From Streptomyces sp. HNM0574 (GTDB taxonomy: Bacteria; Actinomycetota; Actinomycetes; Streptomycetales; Streptomycetaceae), in NCBI RefSeq assembly GCF_012726235.1, contig NZ_JAASAH010000003.1:372001-436000 (forward strand): DNA of 64,000 nucleotides, written 5' to 3'. This document shows, piece by piece, positions 54,714-64,000 of the stretch; positions within the stretch are counted from its first letter, which is position 1; each line of letters begins with the position of its first letter. Position numbers and translations under genes: made by a program. Below the pieces are notes generated by a model that saw only the letters and a program-made list of their open reading frames with translations, ran no database searches and was not told the origin of the DNA.

Positions 54714-56348
54714 TCACTTCACCTTGATGTCGGTGAAGACCGGCACCGAGAACGGGTTCAGCTTCACGTCGCTGACGCGGTCCGAATAGCCGGCGTTCCC
54801 GTTCTGGTACCAGAGCGGAATGGCGGGGAGGTCGGCCAGGACGAGTTTCTCGGCCTCCTGGAACTTCCGCACGGCTTCCTTCTCCTCCGAGCTGTTCGCC
54901 TCGTCCATGAGCTTGTCGACACGCGGGTTGGAGTAGCCCGCGTCGTTGGAGGAGGCGTCCGTGTAGTACAGCGGCTGGAGGAAGTTCTGGATGAGCGGGT
55001 AGTCCATCTGCCACCCGGTGCGGAACATGCTCTTCATCTTCTTGCCGGAGACGTTCTTGCGGAACTCGCCGAAGGTGGGCACCGGTTCGACGCTGCACGC
55101 GTTGCTCTTGCCGAGCGTGTTGTTGATGCTGTTGCAGACCGCGTCCATCCACTGCCGGTGCGAGCCGGTGTCGACGTTCGAGGTGAGCGTCACCTTGCCG
55201 CCGGGCAGGCCGCCGCCCTTCTGGATCAGCTGCTTGGCCTTCTTCGGGTCGTAGGTGCAGGTCTCGCCGCACAGGCCCGGCTTGTAGCCGCCGTCCTTCT
55301 TGAGCACCGGCGAGGTCAGGTCCGTCGCGGGCTCGCGGGTGCCGTGGTAGATCTTCTCGGTCACCTGCTCGCGGTTGATGGCCATCGACAGGCCGCGGCG
55401 GACGAGCTTCGCCTTGTCGCTCTTCCACTCGTCCCGGTAGAGCGGGAAGGAAATGGTCTGGGTGATTCCCGCGGGCTGGTTGATGTAGCGCCCGTCGAGA
55501 TCCCGTTCCGCGTTCTTCAGCTGCCCGGCCGGGAGTTCGTCCATGACGTCCAGGTTTCCTGCCTGGATGTCGGTGTAGCCGGTGTTCTGGTCGGTGTAGA
55601 CCTTCAGCTCGACGCCCTTGTTCTTCGGCTTGTCCTCACCGGCGTACTCGTCGTTCACCGACAGCCGCATCGACTGTCCCTTGGTGTACGAGTCCACCTT
55701 GTACGGGCCGTTCCCGACGGGCTTCTGGAGCCAGCCGTCGTGGTCCTCGAAGAACTTCTCCGGGAGCGGCACGAACGCGTTGTATCCGAGCGTCTCGGGC
55801 CACAGCGAGAATTTCTGGTTGAGCTTCACCGTGAAGGTCCGGTCGTCCTTGACCTTCAGCCCCGACATGGTCTTCGCGGTGGGCTTCGCGCCCTCCTTCT
55901 CGGGGTGCACGTCCTCGTATCCCTCGATGTACTCGAAGAAGTACGAGTTGACCTGCTTGTTGGTGACGAGCGCGCCGTAATTCCACGCGTCCACGAAGGA
56001 CTTGGCGGTGACGGGCGTCCCGTCGGAGAACTTCCAGCCCTTCTTGAGTTTCACCGTGAAGGTCTGCTGGTCGTCCGTGGTGATCGAGTCGGCGACGGCG
56101 TTCTCGGCCTTGCCGGTCTCCGGGTCGTAGCGCTTGAGTCCCCGGAACGTCATGTCGAAGACCTTGCCGCCCTGCACCTCGTTGGTGTTGGCGGGCTCCA
56201 GCGGGTTCTGCGGATCCGTCCAGAACGCCCGTACGACGCCGTCCGACGAGCCCGCCCCGCCGCTGCCGCCCCCGCCGCAGCCCGCAGCGGCCAGGCTGAG
56301 GGCCGCGACGCATCCGGCGGCCCAGGTCACACGCGTGGCTCTGCGCAT
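54714..56348 (-). CDS. Peptide-binding lipoprotein (SBP family 5), second system
   Basis: A 544-residue binding protein with lipobox AAGC (Cys24) and a Gly-rich linker. Typical phrases are DPQNPLEPANTNEVQGGKV, VKLKKGWKFSDGTPVTAKSF and the NPFSVPVFTDIKVK ending. The ATG at 56348 has a GAGGAGG site; the ATG nine codons upstream has none. It is the first gene of the operon, and the 249 bases upstream to typA hold its promoter next to the typA terminators. Its sequence differs strongly from the first system's binding protein, so the two likely take different peptides. Confidence 0.92.
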   Translation of the reverse strand: MRRATRVTWAAGCVAALSLAAAGCGGGGSGGAGSSDGVVRAFWTDPQNPLEPANTNEVQGGKVFDMTFRGLKRYDPETGKAENAVADSITTDDQQTFTVKLKKGWKFSDGTPVTAKSFVDAWNYGALVTNKQVNSYFFEYIEGYEDVHPEKEGAKPTAKTMSGLKVKDDRTFTVKLNQKFSLWPETLGYNAFVPLPEKFFEDHDGWLQKPVGNGPYKVDSYTKGQSMRLSVNDEYAGEDKPKNKGVELKVYTDQNTGYTDIQAGNLDVMDELPAGQLKNAERDLDGRYINQPAGITQTISFPLYRDEWKSDKAKLVRRGLSMAINREQVTEKIYHGTREPATDLTSPVLKKDGGYKPGLCGETCTYDPKKAKQLIQKGGGLPGGKVTLTSNVDTGSHRQWMDAVCNSINNTLGKSNACSVEPVPTFGEFRKNVSGKKMKSMFRTGWQMDYPLIQNFLQPLYYTDASSNDAGYSNPRVDKLMDEANSSEEKEAVRKFQEAEKLVLADLPAIPLWYQNGNAGYSDRVSDVKLNPFSVPVFTDIKVK

Positions 56349-56460
56349 GCGGTGCCTCCTCGATCCTGATGACATGACTCATCCTGAGATAACACTCGAT
56401 GTCCCGGATCCCGGCGGTCCCACGGCGTCCGCCCGCGAGAAACCCCCGACTGCCACTCCC

Positions 56461-56496
56461 CCTTCGCGTACGCGGCCGGAAGGGCGTACGCGAAGG
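56461..56496 (-). terminator. Second hairpin downstream of typA
   Basis: A perfect 13-base stem (56461-56473 with 56484-56496) and a 10-base loop, just beyond the main typA terminator. Confidence 0.6.
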
Positions 56497-56511
56497 CGCC
56501 GCGCACACGAA

Positions 56512-56546
56512 AGGAGGGGCCGCGCCGGATCGGCGCGGCCCCTCCT
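56512..56546 (-). terminator. typA terminator
   Basis: A perfect 16-base GC-rich stem (56512-56527 with 56531-56546) closed by a three-base loop lies 51 bases after the typA stop. Confidence 0.85.
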
Positions 56547-56597
56547 CGGGTGCGGTCGCGGTGCCGGGGGCCCGTGGCCCCGCGGCGGTGGCGGTGG

Positions 56598-58469
<1,872 letters not shown>

Positions 58470-58576
58470 GCTGCGGCGCTTCTCCCGAAGTCGTGGGTGG
58501 GGCGCGCGGTGCGTTTCTGCGATGGGTCCGCGCCCTGCCGGGCTGATTCTCGCCGCGGCCTCGTCAACCATGGTAA

Positions 58577-58607
58577 GGGCCCGGAGCGCAAGCGCCGCTC
58601 CGGGCCC
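58577..58607 (-). terminator. Terminator after LpqW-like gene
   Basis: A perfect 12-base stem (58577-58588 with 58596-58607) lies 43 bases after the lipoprotein stop, before typA. Confidence 0.75.
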
Positions 58608-58649
58608 GTTCCGATGCGGTCCGTCCGACCGCGGACCGCGTCCGGCCGC

Positions 58650-61010
58650 CTACTTCTGGTAGCCGATGTCCTGGTAGCGGGGGGTCTGGAAGCCGAAGGC
58701 CCCGGCGTTCACGACGGAGTCCTTCGTGGCCACCAGCTGCGGACGCTGGTACAGCGGCACCGAGCCCGCCGCGGCCCAGATCCGCGCGTCCGCCTTCTTG
58801 AGCAGGTCCTTGCGGGCGCCCTCGTCCAGCTCGGAGGCGGCCTCGTCGAAGAGCTGGTCGATCTGGTTGGTGCCGACGCGGGTGTAGTTCTGTTCGACGA
58901 GCAGCGAGCCGTCGCCCGCGGCGCGCGGCTTGGCGAAGATCGGGCGGGCGTCGGTGGCCGGGTAGGCGGTCGCGGGCCAGGAGAAGAGGGCCAGGTCGTA
59001 GTCGCCGGCGGCGACGTGGTCCTTGAAGAAGCTCTCCGCGGGGACCTGCTTGATCTGGGTCCGGATGCCGATGCCGTTCAGCATCGACGCGATCTTCTCG
59101 CCGGTCTGCCGGACCTGGTCGGAGCCGGGTCCGCTGGGCAGGACGAAGCGGAGCGCGAGCGGCTTGCCCTCCTTCATCCGCACCGCCTCGGCCTCACCGC
59201 CCGCGAGCAGCCGCAGTTCGTCGGCCGTGGAGCGCACCCCGCCGGCCTGCTTCAGCGCGCTGGTGGCCGCCTTGATCTCCGACTCCGAGCCGCTCTCCTC
59301 GGCCGCGGCGAGCCGGGCCCGCGCGGCCTGCGTGAGCAGCCCCGCGTGCTGGGACGAGGCGGAGGCGGCGAGCGAGAGCGGCTTGTCGGTGACGCGGTCG
59401 ATCTGGGCGGCGCTCAGCCGGACCGCCGACTTCTCGGCCTCCATCCGGTACGGGGGACGCTGCGGGCCTGCCTGGGCGCCGGTCGCGGAGGCGGCGCCGG
59501 AGGCGGTGCTGTCCTCGCCCTTGGCACCCTTGCCGCTCTTCTCCTCGCCCGCCTTGGCCGGGCCCGGGTTCGGCTTGCCCGGTTCGGCGGGGCCGCCCGT
59601 CCAGCCCGCGTCGGCGAGCAGGGACTGCGCGGACTCGATGTCCTCGCCGCCGATGGCCGCGCTGTTGTCCGCGTAGCCGTCCTGGTCCCGCATCCGCAGG
59701 TGGCTGCCGAGCGGTTCGTGCGGCAGGCCCGTACCGCTCAGGGCCTCCTTGGCCAGGGAGTTGCGGTCGAGGGCGCGGGCGACGGCGCGGCGGACGCGCT
59801 CGTCGGAGAGCGGGCCCTCGGCACCGTTCAGGGCGAGCTGGGTGTACGCGGGGCCGAGGGCCTTGCGTACGGAGAAGCCCTCCAGCTTCTGCTGCTCGGC
59901 GAGGTACTGGCGCCGCTTCTCCCGCTGCACCCGCGCGGTCTCCTCAGCCTCGGCGCGGGCCTGCGGCGTCATCCGCTGCTCGGCCCAGGCGCCCAGGGAG
60001 GCGGCGGCCCGGCCACCCGCGACGCCGGTCACGCCCGCGAGGGCGGCCGACGCCGGGGCGGCGTGCGCGGGCCCGCCGGGCGAGGTGTCGCCGTTCTTCC
60101 CCTCCGCGTTCTTCCCGTCGCCGTTCTTGCCCGAGGAGTTGGCGCCCGAGACGCGCTGCGCGGTGGAGCTGTTGACCTCGGCGAGGTCGAGCTCGCCCGC
60201 CAGCAGCGCGGCCTGCCGCTTCTCGCGCGGTACGGCCTTCAGTTCGATCCGGTCCAGCTTGGCGCGGTCGCCCCACCACTTGGGGTTCCGCTCCAGCGTG
60301 ACGCCGCCGCTGTCCGCGGAGACGGTCTTGACCCGGAACGGCCCCGCGGAGACCGGCAGCGCGGTGCGGACGCCCTCGTTGAACGCCTTAGGGCTGCCCG
60401 TCACCGACTTCGGGTAGAGCGGGGTGAACAGTGACTGCCAGTCGGCGTAGGGCTTGGCGAAGGTCACCTCGACGGTGTGCGCCTCCTTGCCCCTGCTGAC
60501 CTTCTGGATGCGCTCGTACCCGGTGTTGCGCGCGCTCCAGTAGCTGCTGTTCCTGCCGTTGAGCGCCTTGGCCTGGGCGGCGAAGTCCTCGGCGCCGATG
60601 GCCCGGCCGTCGCTCCAGCGGGCCTTCGGGTTGAGCTTGTAGACCACCTTCTGCTTCGGCTCGCGCTCGGTGATCTCGGCGGACTCCACGAAGGCGGGGT
60701 CCGGTTCGGGGCGCGCCTTCTCGTCGAGGCGGAAGAGGGAGGGGAGGGTCGCGCCGGCGATGCGGTCGGTGGCGGCGTCGGCGGAGGGCTGGAACGCGTT
60801 GAGCGTGCTGGGCACCTCGTCGATCGCCCACTTCAGCGTGCCGCCGGAGGCGACCTGCGCGCGTTCGGTGTCCCGTACGTCCCTGGCCGCGCCGCTCGCG
60901 CCGCTGCCCGAGGAGTCGTCCGAGCTGGAGCTGCACGCGGCAAGCGGCAGCAGCGCACCGGCCACGATGAGGGCGACGGCGCGCCGCGAGGCGGTGTCGA
61001 TGGCTGGCAT
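58650..61010 (-). CDS. LpqW-like lipoprotein (ABC SBP family 5 fold)
   Basis: A 786-residue lipoprotein with lipobox LAAC (Cys26). The first half shows SBP family-5 pieces (GGTLKWAIDEVPSTLNAF, PKQKVVYKLNPKARWSDGRAI) and the last quarter another (GDYDLALFSWPATAYPAT). The middle is expanded by about 200 residues of Ala/Gly/Lys/Glu-rich sequence not found in ordinary peptide-binding proteins (about 545 aa). No permease or ATPase is linked, and the neighbour is typA. M. tuberculosis has the same order with LpqW, which shares this fold and steers lipomannan synthesis. So an envelope-assembly role is more likely than transport. The ATG at 61010 has a GGAGG site. Confidence 0.82.
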   Translation of the reverse strand: MPAIDTASRRAVALIVAGALLPLAACSSSSDDSSGSGASGAARDVRDTERAQVASGGTLKWAIDEVPSTLNAFQPSADAATDRIAGATLPSLFRLDEKARPEPDPAFVESAEITEREPKQKVVYKLNPKARWSDGRAIGAEDFAAQAKALNGRNSSYWSARNTGYERIQKVSRGKEAHTVEVTFAKPYADWQSLFTPLYPKSVTGSPKAFNEGVRTALPVSAGPFRVKTVSADSGGVTLERNPKWWGDRAKLDRIELKAVPREKRQAALLAGELDLAEVNSSTAQRVSGANSSGKNGDGKNAEGKNGDTSPGGPAHAAPASAALAGVTGVAGGRAAASLGAWAEQRMTPQARAEAEETARVQREKRRQYLAEQQKLEGFSVRKALGPAYTQLALNGAEGPLSDERVRRAVARALDRNSLAKEALSGTGLPHEPLGSHLRMRDQDGYADNSAAIGGEDIESAQSLLADAGWTGGPAEPGKPNPGPAKAGEEKSGKGAKGEDSTASGAASATGAQAGPQRPPYRMEAEKSAVRLSAAQIDRVTDKPLSLAASASSQHAGLLTQAARARLAAAEESGSESEIKAATSALKQAGGVRSTADELRLLAGGEAEAVRMKEGKPLALRFVLPSGPGSDQVRQTGEKIASMLNGIGIRTQIKQVPAESFFKDHVAAGDYDLALFSWPATAYPATDARPIFAKPRAAGDGSLLVEQNYTRVGTNQIDQLFDEAASELDEGARKDLLKKADARIWAAAGSVPLYQRPQLVATKDSVVNAGAFGFQTPRYQDIGYQK

Positions 61011-61178
61011 GGCTGAAACCTCCAGAGCTGACCGCATGCTCACGTCCTGTGCGCTTTTCGCGGCAATTGGCGTTTCATCACATCTATCGCCCGCGGAAAG
61101 GGAGCCAGAACCGGGACACCTCCATCCAGCGGCCGACGCCACCCGACCGGAGCACGCGGAGCCCGCGCGCCGCCCGGC

Positions 61179-61616
61179 TCACTCCTCCTTGAGGCGCTTC
61201 ATCGTCAGGTGCGAGTCGACGCGGGAGACCGCCCGGTGACCCATGACCTTCGTGATGAGGAACCGCTCGTACGCCTCGTGGTCGGGGACGGCGACGCGGA
61301 TGAAGTAGTCGGGGCGGCCGAACATCCGCCGGAACTCGACGACTTCGTCGTACGACTGCACCGTGTCCTCGAACTCCTCCACCGTGCTGAGGTTGTTCAC
61401 GCCGATCTCCACGGCGACCACCACCTCCACCCCGCGCCCGGCCGCCACCGGGTCCACGCGGGCGCGGTAGCCGGTGATGATCCCGGCGTCCTCCAGCCGC
61501 TTCACGCGGCGCAGGCAGGGCGGCGGCGTCAGGCCGACCCGCTTGGCCAGCTCGACGTTCGAGAGCCGGCCGTCCTGCTGTAGCTGATACACAATTTCGC
61601 GATCCAGGTCATCCAT
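61179..61616 (-). CDS. Lrp/AsnC family transcriptional regulator
   Basis: A 145-residue regulator. The N-terminal helix-turn-helix (LSNVELAKRVGLTPPPCLRRVKRL) and the C-terminal RAM domain (VVVAVEIG... FEDTVQSYDEV... GRPDYFIRV) are complete, so it should respond to an amino acid, probably leucine or another branched-chain one. It diverges from azlCD, and a palindrome lies in the short gap. ATG 61616 is chosen as the family start; GTG 61634 would add six residues. Confidence 0.93.
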   Translation of the reverse strand: MDDLDREIVYQLQQDGRLSNVELAKRVGLTPPPCLRRVKRLEDAGIITGYRARVDPVAAGRGVEVVVAVEIGVNNLSTVEEFEDTVQSYDEVVEFRRMFGRPDYFIRVAVPDHEAYERFLITKVMGHRAVSRVDSHLTMKRLKEE

Positions 61617-61659
61617 GCCCACATCATTGCGCACGGGGGCTGAAACTGGGTAGCAATCG

Positions 61660-61672
61660 GTAATCCTATTAC
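61660..61672. promoter_or_regulatory. GTAAT-CCT-ATTAC operator candidate
   Basis: A perfect inverted repeat with five-base arms lies midway between the divergent Lrp and azlC genes, 27 bases before azlC. Lrp proteins often bind such sites to control both sides. Confidence 0.5.
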
Positions 61673-61685
61673 GTCCCCACTTCTC

Positions 61686-61691
61686 TAAAAT
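61686..61691 (+). promoter_or_regulatory. azlC -10 element, leaderless start
   Basis: TAAAAT, close to the -10 consensus, ends seven bases before the azlC ATG. No ribosome site is present, so the mRNA probably begins at the start codon. Confidence 0.5.
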
Positions 61692-61698
61692 TGCCTAC

Positions 61699-62508
61699 AT
61701 GACGACGAGTGTGCGGGCTGCTGAGGCCACGGGGGCGCCGGAAGCGCCCCCGGAGCAGCGGACGAGGAGCGACCTGGCGCTGGCCTTCCGGGACACGAGC
61801 TCCGTGGGGCTGGGGCTGTTTCCGCTGGGTATCGCCTTCGGGGTGCTGGTCGTGCACTCCGGGCTGCCCTGGTGGTGGGCGGTGCTGTGCACCGCGCTGG
61901 TGTACGCGGGCTCGCTGGAGTTCCTGCTCGTCGGGCTGGTGCTGGCGGCGGTGCCGCTGGCGCAGGTCGCGCTGACCGCGTTCCTCGTCAACTTCCGGCA
62001 CGTGTTCTACGCGCTGTCCTTCCCGCTGCACCGGGTGCGCAGCAAGCGCGGCAAGGCGTACGGCACCTTCTCGCTGACCGACGAGGCGTACGCGCTGACC
62101 GCCACCGAACCGGCCGCGCCGCAGGCGCCGATGACCGGCGGGCGCATCCTGTGGCTGCAGTTCTTCTGTCACGCCTACTGGGTCACCGGGGCCGTCGCGG
62201 GCGCGCTGCTCGGCGGGCTGATACCCGACGCCGTCGTCGGCCTCGAATTCGCACTCACCGCGCTCTTCGTGGTCCTGGCCATCGACGGCATCCGGGCCAG
62301 GCGGGACATCCCGACGCCGGTGCTCGCGCTGCTCAGCTCGGTGGTCGCCGCCGTCGTGCTGCCGGACCAGATGCTGGTGCTGGCGATGGCGCTGTTCGTG
62401 GGCTCGCTGGTGGTGCGGTACGTGCTGACCGGCCGCGGCGGGCGCGGGCCCGCGGCGGACGAACCGGCCGGACGGGAGCAGGAGTTGGGGGGTGCCGTCC
62501 GTGCCTAG
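61699..62508 (+). CDS. azlC: AzlC family branched-chain amino acid exporter, large subunit
   Basis: A 269-residue membrane protein with seven or so helices. The family features are GLGLFPLGIAFGVL, the TALVYAGSLEFLL segment and the NFRHVFYALSFPLH motif. AzlC and AzlD (BrnFE in Corynebacterium) together export branched-chain amino acids and methionine. The ATG at 61699 lies right after a TAAAAT hexamer. It overlaps azlD by 17 bases, so the subunits are coupled. The divergent Lrp gene and palindrome fit control by leucine. Confidence 0.92.
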   Translation: MTTSVRAAEATGAPEAPPEQRTRSDLALAFRDTSSVGLGLFPLGIAFGVLVVHSGLPWWWAVLCTALVYAGSLEFLLVGLVLAAVPLAQVALTAFLVNFRHVFYALSFPLHRVRSKRGKAYGTFSLTDEAYALTATEPAAPQAPMTGGRILWLQFFCHAYWVTGAVAGALLGGLIPDAVVGLEFALTALFVVLAIDGIRARRDIPTPVLALLSSVVAAVVLPDQMLVLAMALFVGSLVVRYVLTGRGGRGPAADEPAGREQELGGAVRA

Positions 62509-62833
62509 CACCGGATACCTGATCGCCGCGGTCGCCGTCGCGGCCGCCGTCACCTGGGCGCTGCGCGCCGTCCCGTTCGCGGCGCTGGCGCCGCTGCGCG
62601 AGTCGCCCGTACTGCACTACCTCAGCGCGCACATGCCCGCCGGGATCATGGTGGTGCTCGTGGCCTACTCGGTGCACAACGCCGACCTGCGCACCCCGCC
62701 GCACGCGGCCGCGCTCGGCATCGCGCTGATCGTCACCGTCGGGCTGCACCTGTGGCGGGGGAACGCGCTGCTGAGCATCCTCACCGGCACCGCCGTGCAC
62801 GTGGCCCTGGCCAGCACGATCCTCGCGGCCTGA
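62492..62833 (+). CDS. azlD: AzlD family branched-chain amino acid exporter, small subunit
   Basis: A 113-residue membrane protein with four helices, the size of AzlD. Its TWALRAVPF segment near the N-terminus is typical. The GTG at 62492 has an AGGAG site eight bases upstream; GTG 62501 is an alternative. It is translationally coupled to azlC by overlap. Confidence 0.9.
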   Translation: MPSVPSTGYLIAAVAVAAAVTWALRAVPFAALAPLRESPVLHYLSAHMPAGIMVVLVAYSVHNADLRTPPHAAALGIALIVTVGLHLWRGNALLSILTGTAVHVALASTILAA

Positions 62834-63047
62834 CCCGCACCCGGCCCGTCGCCCGCGTCCGCCTCCCGAGGGAGGACGGGCGCGGGCGACGCGTTTCCGG
62901 GGCGGCGTACCGCGACTCCCGCGCCCGGGCGAAAGTTCCGGTTTCCATGGATTCTCACTCAGCCGTGTGAGCGGATAGTGACGTACCTCACAGGGTGCGC
63001 AATGCTCCTTGCGATCAAGGAACTTCGCACTCCCCTGGAGGCGCACC

Positions 63048-64000
63048 ATGGCCAGCCCGCAGCACGCCGTCGTCCTCATGGATCCGGACCCGCTCCGCCG
63101 GGCCAGGCTCGCCGAGGTCTTCACCGAGTGGTACGGCGACCAGTTCGCACTGGTCCTCACCGGCGACGAGGCCGACGTCGGACGGGCCAGGACCGCGCTC
63201 GGCGAACAGGGCACCTCCACGGCCCTGATCGCCGCCGTCGCGGACGGCGGCGAACCGCCCGCCGCCCTCACCGCCACGGGCACGCCGGCGGACGGCACCG
63301 GCACCGAACCCGCGCGGGTGTGGCTCGCGCCCGACGGGGTGGGCGGGGAGGACCAGGCGGGCGCGGCCGGGGAGTCGGACGAGGGCCTGCCGCGCCTCTC
63401 CTTCACCGGGCGGCGCCCCGCCGATCTCAACATCCCTGCGCTGGACGAGGAGTTGTGCCGCTGGTGGAAGCGGCTCCCGGAGGCGGCGCAGCGGCGCCTG
63501 CCGATGGCGCGTATCGAGGGGCACTTCAGGTCGCCCCGGGCCTTCGAGGCACGGGCCTTCCTCGCCGGGAGCGGGGTGCTGTTCTGCTGGCAGGAGTCGA
63601 AGGACCGCGAGACCGTGCGCATCTGGCCGCCCCTCGCGACCGACCCACTGGTCAACCCGAGCCTGGCCCGGCTCGCGGTGGCCTTCAAGCTGGTGGACGA
63701 GCCCGAGCAGGACTGGCTGGACGTCGTGGTCGTCGGCGGCGGCCCCGCCGGGCTGTCGGCCGCCGTGTACGCGGGGACCGAGGGCCTCAAGGCCCTGGTG
63801 CTGGAGGACGACGTGCCCGGCGGGCAGGCCGGGACCACCTCCGAGATCGCCAACTTCTTCGGCTTCCCGGACGGCGTCTCCGGCTTCGACCTCGCCCGCA
63901 GGGCGCTCACACAGGCCCGCAAGTACGGCGTGACCTGGCAACCGGCCCACCCCGCAACCCAGTTGACGCCCGGCACGGCGGAGAAGCCGCACACCGTCTG
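63048..64000 (+). CDS. Thioredoxin-reductase-like FAD oxidoreductase, truncated by window edge
   Basis: The visible 317 codons have an unusual N-terminus of about 225 residues before the flavin domain. Residues 1-70 resemble a receiver-type start (VVLMDPDPLRRARL) but lack a confident phosphorylation site. The FAD site VVVVGGGPAGLSAAVYAG begins at about residue 227, followed by VPGGQAGTT and ANFFGFPDGVSG as in TrxR. The redox CxxC would lie beyond the edge. The ATG has a GGAG site nine bases upstream. Such fused reductases in streptomycetes are often called TrxB-like, but their partner is unknown. Confidence 0.85.
   Translation, partial: MASPQHAVVLMDPDPLRRARLAEVFTEWYGDQFALVLTGDEADVGRARTALGEQGTSTALIAAVADGGEPPAALTATGTPADGTGTEPARVWLAPDGVGGEDQAGAAGESDEGLPRLSFTGRRPADLNIPALDEELCRWWKRLPEAAQRRLPMARIEGHFRSPRAFEARAFLAGSGVLFCWQESKDRETVRIWPPLATDPLVNPSLARLAVAFKLVDEPEQDWLDVVVVGGGPAGLSAAVYAGTEGLKALVLEDDVPGGQAGTTSEIANFFGFPDGVSGFDLARRALTQARKYGVTWQPAHPATQLTPGTAEKPHTV

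Overview
The window is GC-rich chromosomal DNA from a Streptomyces or a close relative. The evidence is about 72% G+C with strong third-position bias, frequent GTG/TTG starts, mycothiol biosynthesis (mshB), a DUF3107/DUF3117/TatB/Mrp neighbourhood, two adjacent oligopeptide ABC transporters of the kind that includes BldK, and intergenic copies of a GC-rich 21-base repeat that I recall from streptomycete chromosomes. No rRNA, tRNA, CRISPR array, prophage or insertion sequence was seen. It looks like core chromosome. The left and right end genes are cut by the window.

Layout. 0-9 kb: alpha/beta hydrolases, a TetR regulator, DUF3107, a ferritin-like protein, a DEAD-box RNA helicase, MarC, a PHP phosphoesterase and a DUF6758-like protein. 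9-17.7 kb: an MFS exporter behind an AT-rich promoter island, a SUFU-domain protein, CorA behind a structured leader with a 20-codon upstream ORF, a lipoprotein, a soluble MgtE-like protein coupled to DUF1003, and Mrp. 17.7-24 kb: an envelope-stress block (TatB, HtrA-like protease, zinc anti-sigma factor, ECF sigma factor) with an O-methyltransferase and DUF3117. 24-35.4 kb: enoyl-CoA hydratase, Tag, a DivIVA-like protein, a FolP2-type DHPS paralogue, a LOG protein, DapE, DapC, the 7Fe ferredoxin, a GNAT enzyme and a SirB1 protein. 35.4-43.6 kb: a large anchored VanW/PG-binding protein, MshB with a coupled membrane protein, an S9 peptidase and a membrane protein. 44-56.3 kb: two complete, convergent oligopeptide ABC transporters. 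56.6-64 kb: TypA, an LpqW-like lipoprotein, Lrp/AsnC diverging from AzlCD, and a truncated thioredoxin-reductase-like flavoprotein.

Most of the 11-61 kb gene content matches, from memory, the Mycobacterium tuberculosis segment from about Rv1165 to Rv1239 (typA, lpqW, mshB, Rv1171, fdxC, dapC, dapE, LOG, folP2, DivIVA-like, tagA, DUF3117, O-methyltransferase, sigE-rseA-htrA-tatB, mrp, MgtE-like, corA). So this is an old actinobacterial neighbourhood concerned with envelope building, envelope stress and divalent metals, into which the peptide transporters and the S9 peptidase are set. The most interesting non-coding signals are the corA leader, an inverted pair of repeat clusters around the first peptide transporter, and several operator-like palindromes. 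Functions are assigned by reading motifs and gene order; no database search was run.
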